DNA from: Sciscionella sediminilitoris
GTDB taxonomy: Bacteria > Actinomycetota > Actinomycetes > Mycobacteriales > Pseudonocardiaceae
DNA: 64,000 nucleotides
Direction of reading: 5' to 3'
Assembly (NCBI RefSeq): GCF_000737195.2
Contig: NZ_JALM01000020.1
Span: forward strand, 62,001-126,000
The position numbers and the translations under genes were made by a program. Below, in pieces: positions 9,111 to 15,672 of the stretch (position 1 is its first letter; each line of letters begins with the position of its first letter). The notes beneath the pieces were generated by a model, which saw only the letters and a list, made by a program, of their open reading frames with translations, was not told the DNA's origin and did not search any database.

Positions 9111-9128
9111 CATACTGTATACCGTATG
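9111..9128. promoter_or_regulatory. Palindromic operator upstream of lyase-frc-OFA operon
   Basis: CATACTGTATACCGTATG matches its reverse complement at 16 of 18 positions, centred on GTATAC. It lies 28-45 bp upstream of the lyase start, overlapping a plausible -10 (TACAGT on the minus strand). Size and placement fit a GntR/FCD operator, and the GntR gene at 3962, at the far end of the operon, has a related half-site (CATACTG) in its own leader. Confidence 0.65.
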
Positions 9129-9147
9129 CGTGGCGCAGAGTCCACGG

Positions 9148-9290
9148 TTGATCACAGAGCACAGTGAGCGCTTCGATCACCCGTGGTGATCAACAACCGG
9201 CGACCGATCCGGCAGGCAGGCCTGGCACGCCGCGAACGGCGCGCCGTTTGGGCAGATTAGTCCGATTTTCTGGACACGTCCGGTGATCAA
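9148..9290. repeat. Three TTGATCAC repeats in the lyase promoter region
   Basis: The 8-mer TTGATCAC (or its complement GTGATCAA) occurs at 9148-9155, 9186-9193 and 9283-9290. The second copy forms an imperfect inverted repeat with CGATCAC at 9174-9180. These lie in the 234-bp gene-free stretch between the thioesterase stop and the lyase start. They could be binding sites for a second regulator or coincidence. Confidence 0.3.
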
Positions 9291-9317
9291 GATTTCTGCG
9301 CGGGGCGCAGTCGCGGA

Positions 9318-9701
9318 TCAGCCCCGCTGGGCTTTGGCCAGGAATCGCTCGGCGTGCACGATCGCCCGCTCCACCCGGCCACGCGCGGCGAGCGCCTCCC
9401 CGTCCCGCAGGGAGACCTCGAACCGGAGCGTGCGCCCGTCCACCTCGTGCAGCTTCGCCTCGGCGCGCACCGTCTCGCCCACCGGGGTCGCGGCCAGATG
9501 CTCCAGTTCGACCCGGATCCCCACGGTGGTCATCCCCGGTTCCAGCTCCTCCGCGACCGCCCGCACCGTCGCCTCCTCGAGCCAGGCGAGCACCCGCGGG
9601 GTGGCGAGCACGGCGACCGTTCCGCTGCCCAGTGCCGCGGCCGTGTCCTGTTCGGTCACCTGGTGTTCGATTTCCGCGCGCGATCCAGAATTCAGTGCCA
9701 T
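9318..9701 (-). CDS. FlK-like hotdog thioesterase
   Basis: 127-residue single hotdog-fold protein similar to fluoroacetyl-CoA thioesterase FlK. The FlK catalytic triad Thr42-Glu50-His76 can be matched with identical spacing to Thr34, Glu42 and His68. Surrounding segments also agree: VLATPRVLAWLEEATVRA, ELEHLAATPVGETV, and a C-terminal ERAIVHAERFLAK. Such proteins hydrolyse small acyl-CoA thioesters. Nothing nearby points to fluoroacetate, so it is more likely a general or housekeeping short-chain acyl-CoA thioesterase, possibly relieving CoA sequestration from the adjacent lyase operon. It is transcribed leftward toward that operon, 234 bp away, and divergent from the LigB gene. Confidence 0.8.
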   Translation of the reverse strand: MALNSGSRAEIEHQVTEQDTAAALGSGTVAVLATPRVLAWLEEATVRAVAEELEPGMTTVGIRVELEHLAATPVGETVRAEAKLHEVDGRTLRFEVSLRDGEALAARGRVERAIVHAERFLAKAQRG

Positions 9702-9782
9702 GACGGCAAACTACGCCGAACCGCCCGCCGCCGCGAAGACCGGGCGCGGTGCGGAATATTTCCTCCGCGCCCCGCGTCACCT

Positions 9783-9802
9783 ATAATAGTTGAACGTTCA
9801 AT
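9783..9802 (+). promoter_or_regulatory. -10 box plus palindromic operator of LigB-type dioxygenase gene
   Basis: A consensus -10 (TATAAT, 9783-9788) is followed directly by the 12-bp perfect palindrome TTGAACGTTCAA (9790-9801). The expected transcription start therefore falls inside the palindrome, a geometry typical of repressor sites. The ribosome binding site and ATG (9819) follow. No cognate regulator gene is adjacent. Confidence 0.6.
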
Positions 9803-9818
9803 GTTGTAGGGAGTCGCG

Positions 9819-10595
9819 ATGAGCGCCCAGCCGGACCGCCTGCCCGTGCTGTACCTGAGCCACGGCGCGCCGCCGCTGGCCGACGACGCCACCTGGACGC
9901 GTGAGCTCGCCGCCTGGTCGGCGGGGCTGCCCCGGCCGAAGGCGGTGCTGATCGTCTCCGCGCACTGGGAGGAGGCGCCGCTGACCATCGGGGCCACCGA
10001 GACGAGGCCGCTGGTCTACGACTTCTGGGGATTCGCGCAGCGGTACTACTCGGTGCGCTATCCCGCACCCGGCGCACCGGAGCTCGCCGCGCGGCTGCGC
10101 ACCCTGCTGCCCGAGATGCACGAGGAACCCGAGCGAGGACTGGATCACGGTGCCTATGTGCCACTGGTCGAGATGTACCCGCACGCGGACATCCCGGTTC
10201 TGCAGCTCTCCATGCCCACACTGGATCCCGCGCGACTACTCGAACTGGGTCGCAGGCTCGCCCCGTTGCGCGCGGAGGGTGTGCTGATCATCGGCAGCGG
10301 CTTTTTCACGCACAACCTGCACGGCCTGGACATGCACCGCCGCGCCGATCACGAGCCGCCGAACTGGTCGGCCGAATTCGACGACTGGGGCACCCGCGCC
10401 CTCGAGAACGCCGATGTGGACGCACTGCTGGATTTCCAGCACAAGGCCCCGGCAGCGGATATCGCGCACCCGCGTACCGAACACTTCGCCCCGTTGTTCG
10501 TCTCACTCGGCGCGAGCCTGAACGGACCGGCGCCGCGCTCGGTGATCGAGGGATACTGGTACGGCCTTGCCAAACGCTCCTGGCAGTTCGACTGA
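9819..10595 (+). CDS. LigB/DODA-type class III extradiol dioxygenase
   Basis: 258-residue member of the 4,5-DOPA extradiol dioxygenase (DODA, YgiD-like) family, single-domain LigB-type proteins using a mononuclear metal. Conserved histidine segments are visible: LSHGAPPL (near residue 14), VSAHWEE, LDHGAYVPL and GSGFFTHNLH, which supply metal ligands and the acid-base His. Ring-cleavage of catechol-like substrates is the family activity, but the physiological substrate of bacterial stand-alone members is generally uncertain. Transcribed alone from the promoter at 9783 with a palindromic operator, suggesting induction by an aromatic or reactive compound. Confidence 0.85.
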   Translation: MSAQPDRLPVLYLSHGAPPLADDATWTRELAAWSAGLPRPKAVLIVSAHWEEAPLTIGATETRPLVYDFWGFAQRYYSVRYPAPGAPELAARLRTLLPEMHEEPERGLDHGAYVPLVEMYPHADIPVLQLSMPTLDPARLLELGRRLAPLRAEGVLIIGSGFFTHNLHGLDMHRRADHEPPNWSAEFDDWGTRALENADVDALLDFQHKAPAADIAHPRTEHFAPLFVSLGASLNGPAPRSVIEGYWYGLAKRSWQFD

Positions 10596-10842
10596 CCGGG
10601 CGGGAAAAGAAGGCGCCGAAAGACTCCGGTGCCTCGAATTCATAGGTAAACTTTCCATCCGATCGGCCCGCACCGGCGCGAACCCCCGAAAGGGTGACAT
10701 TTCCGCACTGCTGCCCGAGTTGTTCCGATGTACGATCTCGTCCGAAGGCTGGCACACCCAAAAGGCGCCAGGTAATCGCATGCCCTGCCATTGATGTCCA
10801 CAATTGCTGAATATCTGGCGTTCATTCCACAGGAGGTCAGTG

Positions 10843-11562
10843 ATGACAGCCGTGTCTGACGGTTTCAGTTTTACTCAACCATTCCAGAACGCTTTCAGCA
10901 CACTGATGCAGTATATTCCACAGCTGATCGGCGCCCTGGTCATCCTGCTCATCGGTTTCTTCGTCGCCAAGGCGATCGCCTGGGTCGTGACGAAGGTGCT
11001 GGAGAAGGCGCACTTCAACGAGGCCATGCAGCGCGCGAATGTACAGCAGTTCCTCGAACGTGCCGGGACCGGGCTCACCGCATCGGTCGTGCTCGGCAAA
11101 GTGGTGTTCTGGTTCGTGTTCATCATCGCGCTGACCATGTTCGCGAGCGCGCTCGGCGTACCGCAGATCAGCGGTTTCCTCAACGGCATGATCGCCTATG
11201 TACCGAACATCTTCGCGGCGCTGGTGATCGTATTCCTCGCGGCGCTGCTCGGTCGTTTCCTCGCCGGCATCGTTCGCGGATTCACCGGATCCGAGGTGCT
11301 CGCGAAGGCCACCAACACCATCATCCTCGTCTACGCCGTGTTCGTGGCCCTCGTGCAGTTGCGGATCGCCCAGCAACTGACCGGGCCGACCTTCCTGATC
11401 GTGCTCGGCGGCGTCGCCCTCGCCGGCGGCCTGGCGTTCGGCCTCGGCGGCCGCGACGACGCACAGCAGCTCATCCACAATCTCGCCACCCGAGGACAGA
11501 ACAACGGCGGCCACTCGAAGGAGGAACCCGCCCAGTCCCGTCCGGAGACCCCGAACGAATAG
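10843..11562 (+). CDS. Small membrane protein with conserved TM-helix repeats (mechanosensitive-channel-like)
   Basis: 239-residue membrane protein with 4-5 predicted helices. It resembles proteins carrying the 'conserved TM helix' repeat (Pfam TM_helix) seen in small mechanosensitive-channel relatives. Two repeat-like units are visible, around residues 20-55 (YIPQLIGALVILLIGFFVAK) and 120-155 (YVPNIFAALVIVFLAALLGR). The C-terminus after residue 215 is hydrophilic (GQNNGGHSKEEPAQ). The full MscS pore and beta domain are absent, so channel function is not assured. The start at 10843 is supported by AGGAGGT at 10831-10837. The 247-bp region upstream holds no gene that I can support. Confidence 0.75.
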   Translation: MTAVSDGFSFTQPFQNAFSTLMQYIPQLIGALVILLIGFFVAKAIAWVVTKVLEKAHFNEAMQRANVQQFLERAGTGLTASVVLGKVVFWFVFIIALTMFASALGVPQISGFLNGMIAYVPNIFAALVIVFLAALLGRFLAGIVRGFTGSEVLAKATNTIILVYAVFVALVQLRIAQQLTGPTFLIVLGGVALAGGLAFGLGGRDDAQQLIHNLATRGQNNGGHSKEEPAQSRPETPNE

Positions 11563-11590
11563 CGTCCGGGCTCGAGAGCGGCATCGTCAC

Positions 11591-11627
11591 ATCGTCCGGC
11601 ACCGTGCACGACGCGGTGCCGGACGAT
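11591..11627. terminator. Strong hairpin between convergent genes
   Basis: A perfect 14-bp stem (ATCGTCCGGCACCG at 11591-11604 against 11614-11627) with a 9-nt loop lies between the convergent stops at 11562 and 11644. It probably terminates transcription in both directions. Confidence 0.8.
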
Positions 11628-11643
11628 GCATCATGGCCATGGA

Positions 11644-12552
11644 TCAATCGACGAGCAGCACGAGCTTTCCGCGCACCGCGCCGGATTCGCCGATCCGGTG
11701 GGCTTCGCGTATCTCGTCGAGCGGAAAGGCAGCGCCGACGGCGATGGCGAACTCCCCGTTCGCCGCCATCCCGGCTGCCTGTGCCAGCGCATAATCGGCG
11801 CGGCCGGTGTCACCGCGGCTGAATCGCACGCCATGACGTTGCGCGCCAAGGAAATCGGCCACGGTGAGCACGCGCTCGGGGCCGCCCGCGAGATCGATGA
11901 GTTCGGCAAGTCCCTTACCCGCGACGTCCAGCGCACGATCGACACCGGACGGGGCGATCGCCCGCACCCGCTCGGTCATCCCCGCGCCGTAGGCGACCGG
12001 CTCGGCACCGAGACCGCGCAGGGCATCGTGACTCAACGGGTTCCCGGTGCCGATCACCCGGGCACCGCGGTGCGCGGCGAACTGCACGGCGGCACTGCCC
12101 ACACCACCGGACGCACCGTTGATCAGCACCGTGCTGCCCTGGGTGACGCCGAGCTGGTCCAGGGCACGGGCCGCGGTCTCCGCCGCAGCGGGGACAACCG
12201 CCGCTTCTGCCTCGTCCATCCCGCCCGGAATCGGCGCCCACAACGAAAGCACGGCGAATTCCGCCTGCGCCGCACCATATGGGGAAGCACCGAAGACCCG
12301 GTCACCGAGCGCGGCATCGGAGACGCCCGCGCCGAGCTCGTCGACGATGCCCGCCGCCTCATGACCGAGGGTCTGCGGTAACCCCTCGTCCATCAGACCT
12401 TGCCGCTTCTTCCAGTCGCTGGCGTTGACCCCCGCGGCGCGCACCCTGATACGGACCTCTCCGGGGCCAGGATGCGGATCCGGCAGCTCGACGATCTCCA
12501 GTACCTCGGGGCCACCGAACCGGCTGAACCGTGCTGCTTTCATCTGGGACAC
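11644..12552 (-). CDS. Zinc-independent MDR oxidoreductase (quinone reductase-like)
   Basis: 302-residue medium-chain reductase. The GroES-like N-terminus (residues 1-120) has FGGPEVLEIVELPDPHPGPG and TLGHEAAGIV. A Rossmann domain carries the NADP(H) loop ASGGVGSAAVQFAA. Catalytic and structural zinc ligands of alcohol dehydrogenases are missing, placing it with the quinone oxidoreductase/enoyl reductase branch. The GTG at 12552, 3-4 bases after AAGGAG, is used; ATG 12543 is an alternative. It is single-gene, convergent with the membrane protein (shared hairpin), and its substrate is unknown. A second, distinct MDR reductase lies at 57880. Confidence 0.85.
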   Translation of the reverse strand: MSQMKAARFSRFGGPEVLEIVELPDPHPGPGEVRIRVRAAGVNASDWKKRQGLMDEGLPQTLGHEAAGIVDELGAGVSDAALGDRVFGASPYGAAQAEFAVLSLWAPIPGGMDEAEAAVVPAAAETAARALDQLGVTQGSTVLINGASGGVGSAAVQFAAHRGARVIGTGNPLSHDALRGLGAEPVAYGAGMTERVRAIAPSGVDRALDVAGKGLAELIDLAGGPERVLTVADFLGAQRHGVRFSRGDTGRADYALAQAAGMAANGEFAIAVGAAFPLDEIREAHRIGESGAVRGKLVLLVD

Positions 12553-12721
12553 CTACTCCTTCTCGGGAAGAAGTGGCGGATCATCCGATACCGCGTGTGC
12601 GCGCTCCCGCCGAGACCCCCGCGAGCGCGTTTTTACTCCGATGCCCACAGGATACGGCACCGCGCACAGACCGGTTCCGGCATATCGCTGCCGAGCCGAG
12701 GTCAGGCAAACGCGGAGATCG

Positions 12722-13660
12722 CTACCGCGACCGGCTCAACGCGCGGGCGGCCCGGGACGGATTCGGCCGGCCGAGGTGCCCGGCCAGCCATTCGCCGGTG
12801 CGTACCAGGGCATCGAGGTCGATTCCGGTGTCGTAGCCGAGCCCGCGCAGCATCCACACCAGGTCTTCGGTGGCGAGATTGCCGGTCGCGCTCTTCGCGA
12901 ACGGGCAACCACCGACCCCGCCGACCGAGCTGTCGAATTCCCGCACCCCGGCCTGCAGTCCGGCGTGCACATTGGCCAGCGCCTGACCGTAGGTGTCATG
13001 GCAGTGCAGGGCGAGCTCCGAGGTGGCGATACCCGCCGCACGTAGCGCCTCGACCACCGCCTTGACGTGTCCCGGGGTCGCGGCACCGATCGTGTCGCCG
13101 AGGCTCAGGCGTGCGCAGCCCTGTTCGTGCAGCCACCGCGCCACGGCCACGACGCGATCGGGCGAGACCGGTCCCTCCCATGGATCGCCGAAGCACATGG
13201 AGATGTAGCCGCGCACCGGCATGTCCCGCTGCCGGGCCTCGGCGACCACGGGCGCCAGCGCCGTCAGCACCTCGTCCACGCCACGCCCGAGATTGCGCCG
13301 CGCGAAGGTTTCGGTGGCACTGGCGAACACCGCGATCTCCCGCGCCCCTGCCGCCACCGCACGGCGCATTCCACGTTCATTGGGCACCAGAACGGGATGG
13401 CGTGCGGAGCCACCGAGCTCGATCCCGGCGAGGACTTCAGCTGCGTCGCCGAGCTGCGGCACCCAGCGCGGGGACACGAAGCTCGTCGCCTCGACCTGCC
13501 GCAGCCCGGCGGCGACAAGGCGCCGGACGAGTTCGATCTTGGTGCCGGCGCCCAACGTGGCCTGCTCGGCCTGCAGTCCATCCCGCGGGCCGACCTCGTA
13601 GACGGCCACGCTCTCCGGTAACCCCGGTTCGGGCACCGCCATCGGCAGTCCGGTCATCAT
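12722..13660 (-). CDS. mvaB: Hydroxymethylglutaryl-CoA lyase
   Basis: 312-residue HMG-CoA lyase of the HMGL-like TIM-barrel family, cleaving (S)-HMG-CoA to acetyl-CoA and acetoacetate. Signatures are EVGPRDGLQAEQ with the metal and catalytic Arg/Asp, the metal-binding HCHDTYGQALAN, and the catalytic cysteine loop SVGGVGGCPFAKSATGN. It is the last gene of the leftward HMG-CoA operon. Its start codons (ATGATG, 13660) overlap the crotonase stop, so translation is probably coupled. In Pseudomonas mevalonii the mva operon pairs this enzyme with a degradative HMG-CoA reductase, and the same pair is present here (reductase at 19940). Confidence 0.92.
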   Translation of the reverse strand: MMTGLPMAVPEPGLPESVAVYEVGPRDGLQAEQATLGAGTKIELVRRLVAAGLRQVEATSFVSPRWVPQLGDAAEVLAGIELGGSARHPVLVPNERGMRRAVAAGAREIAVFASATETFARRNLGRGVDEVLTALAPVVAEARQRDMPVRGYISMCFGDPWEGPVSPDRVVAVARWLHEQGCARLSLGDTIGAATPGHVKAVVEALRAAGIATSELALHCHDTYGQALANVHAGLQAGVREFDSSVGGVGGCPFAKSATGNLATEDLVWMLRGLGYDTGIDLDALVRTGEWLAGHLGRPNPSRAARALSRSR

Positions 13661-14439
13661 CGCTGCTGCCCGCGCGAAGGGAACACCGGCGACCGTTTCT
13701 CCCGGAACGCCGCGAGCCCTTCGACGGCGTCCGCGGAGGTGAACGCGCGCTGTCCGTAAAGCGCTTCGCTGTGGAACGCCTCCTCCGGTGGCAGATTCGC
13801 CAGCCGCAGCACCGATTCCTTGATGGTGGCCAGCGCGGTTGCGCTCAGCCCGGCAAGACGTTCGGCCCAGGCGAGAGCGGTCGGCAGCAGCTCCTCCGCG
13901 GGGACCACCTCGTTCAGCAGGCCGTAGCCGAGTGCCTCGCGAGCGCCGATGCGTTCGGCGAGCAGCAGCAGTCGCATCGCCCAGGCGTACGGAATCTGGC
14001 GGGTGAGCCGCACCAGGGTTCCGCCGGCCGGAACCACTCCGACGGCGGGTTCGGGGAGCTGGAATTCGGCGTGCTCACAAGCGATCCGCAGATCGCAGGA
14101 GAGCAGGATCTCGAAACCGCCGCCCAGGCACAGCCCGTTCACCGCACCGATGACCGGCTTGTACAGCTCGGTGTGCTTCTGATGCGCCCCGTCCCAGTGC
14201 GAGATGTCGAACCGCCCCTCGGCAAGGGCCGGGATGGACTCGCCGAGATCCGCGCCGACGCAGAACGCGCGATCGCCGCGCCCGGTCAGCACCGCCGCCG
14301 CGATGGCCGGATCCTCGCGCACCTCCGCGAAGGCCGCGGCCAGTTCCTCGTACATCGCCAGGGTCAGCGCGTTGAGCTTGTCCGGACGGTCGAAGCGGAT
14401 GATCCCGACGGCTCCCTCGCGTTCGAGGCTGATGCTCAT
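13657..14439 (-). CDS. Enoyl-CoA hydratase/isomerase (crotonase)
   Basis: 260-residue crotonase. Both catalytic glutamates of true hydratases appear to be kept: one in LGGGFEILLSCD and one in QLPEPAVGVVPAGG. The oxyanion-hole region is FCVGADLGES. It should hydrate an enoyl-CoA. Given its place between a CoA-transferase and HMG-CoA lyase, hydration of 3-methylglutaconyl-CoA (or a related branched enoyl-CoA) to HMG-CoA is the most economical guess. Its ATG abuts the stop of the CoA-transferase gene and its stop overlaps the lyase start, so all three belong to one transcript. Confidence 0.88.
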   Translation of the reverse strand: MSISLEREGAVGIIRFDRPDKLNALTLAMYEELAAAFAEVREDPAIAAAVLTGRGDRAFCVGADLGESIPALAEGRFDISHWDGAHQKHTELYKPVIGAVNGLCLGGGFEILLSCDLRIACEHAEFQLPEPAVGVVPAGGTLVRLTRQIPYAWAMRLLLLAERIGAREALGYGLLNEVVPAEELLPTALAWAERLAGLSATALATIKESVLRLANLPPEEAFHSEALYGQRAFTSADAVEGLAAFREKRSPVFPSRGQQR

Positions 14440-15672
14440 TCACACCACCCCCGATCCGCGCAGCTCCGTGATCTCGTCCTCGCCCAGGCCCGCCATACTG
14501 CGCAACAGCAGATCGGTGTGCTCGCCGACCGTGGGCGCGAGCCCGCGCGGATTCGCCGGTGTGGCACCGAGATGGACCGGCTGGCCGAACATCTCGAGAG
14601 TGCCGAACCCCGGGTATTCCACGTCCACGATCATGTCCCGTGCCTGGATGTGCGGATCGTTGACCACATCCCCGATATCCTTGATCGCGGTGAGCGGAAC
14701 CTGCTCTCCGGCGAGCTCTTCCAGTTCGGCCCGGGTTCGCCCGGCCATCCACCGGTGCAGCAGTGGCCGGACCCGGCGCTCGTAGATCTCCGGATCGAAT
14801 CGTTTGGCCATCGTGTCGATCTCGGGATCCTCGGTGACCTCGGGCTCGCCGAACATGGCCGCGGTGAGCCGCCAGAACTTGTCCGTATAACCGCCGAAGA
14901 ACACGTACCCGTCCTTGCACGGGTACAGCTCGTAGGGCCGGACGAACGGATGCGCGTTGCCGAGGGGTTCGGCGACCGTGCCGTCCACGGTGTAGGACAC
15001 GACGGCGCTCTCGGTGAGCGACAGCACCGAATCCTGCTGGGCGACGTCGACGAGCTGGCCCTCTCCGGTGCGTTCGGCGTGCCGGAGTGCTGCCAGGGTG
15101 CCGATCACGGCGTACATGGTCGCCGCGAGATCGCCGATGATGGTGCCCACCCGCATCGGCGCCTCGCCCGGATTCCCGTTCATCGACCAGAGCCCGCCCG
15201 CGGCCTGCGCGGTGTTGTCGAACGCGGGGCGGCGCCGGTACGGACCGGTCTGCCCGAACCCGGAGATCGCGGTGTACACCAGCCGCGGGTTGACCTCGCG
15301 CAGTTCGGCATGGCCGAGGCCGAGTTTGTCCATGGTTCCCGGCCGGAAGTTCTCCACGAGCACGTCGGCCCGTTCCACGAGGGTGCGCAGGAGCTCCTTG
15401 CCGCGTGGTGCGCCGAGATCGAGGGTGAGCCCGAGCTTGTTGCGGTTGTACTGGGCGAAGAACGCGCTGAACCGGTCACCGTCCGCGGATTCCAGGAACG
15501 GCGGGAAATCCCGCGCGTAGTCCGGCTCTGTGGGACGTTCTATCTTGATGACGGTCGCACCGAGATCGGCCAGCATCATCGAGCAGAACGGACCGGCGAC
15601 GACGCGGGTGATGTCCAGGACGACGACCCCGGCCAGTGGTCCCCTGGTGCCTTCGCTCGCGGCCGGGCTCAT
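14440..15672 (-). CDS. CaiB/BaiF class III CoA-transferase
   Basis: 410-residue class III CoA-transferase. N-terminal LAGVVVLDITRVVAGPFCSM, catalytic aspartate in TIIGDLAATMYAVIG, and VENFRPGTMDKLGLG are recognisable. It lacks the GGGGQ-type loop of formyl-CoA transferases, so it is a different branch from the frc product at 6141. ATG 15672 overlaps the HyuB stop (ATGA), which fixes the start; the longer open frame upstream is shadow of hyuB. It probably activates the acid made or imported by this pathway (for example acetoacetate, a methylglutaconate-like acid or the carboxylated ketone) using succinyl- or acetyl-CoA. Confidence 0.87.
   Translation of the reverse strand: MSPAASEGTRGPLAGVVVLDITRVVAGPFCSMMLADLGATVIKIERPTEPDYARDFPPFLESADGDRFSAFFAQYNRNKLGLTLDLGAPRGKELLRTLVERADVLVENFRPGTMDKLGLGHAELREVNPRLVYTAISGFGQTGPYRRRPAFDNTAQAAGGLWSMNGNPGEAPMRVGTIIGDLAATMYAVIGTLAALRHAERTGEGQLVDVAQQDSVLSLTESAVVSYTVDGTVAEPLGNAHPFVRPYELYPCKDGYVFFGGYTDKFWRLTAAMFGEPEVTEDPEIDTMAKRFDPEIYERRVRPLLHRWMAGRTRAELEELAGEQVPLTAIKDIGDVVNDPHIQARDMIVDVEYPGFGTLEMFGQPVHLGATPANPRGLAPTVGEHTDLLLRSMAGLGEDEITELRGSGVV

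Noticed and set aside
6111-9167. 1018-codon rightward open frame
   Set aside because: Antisense to the frc and lyase genes. Its His/Arg/Gly-rich composition is a typical high-GC shadow.
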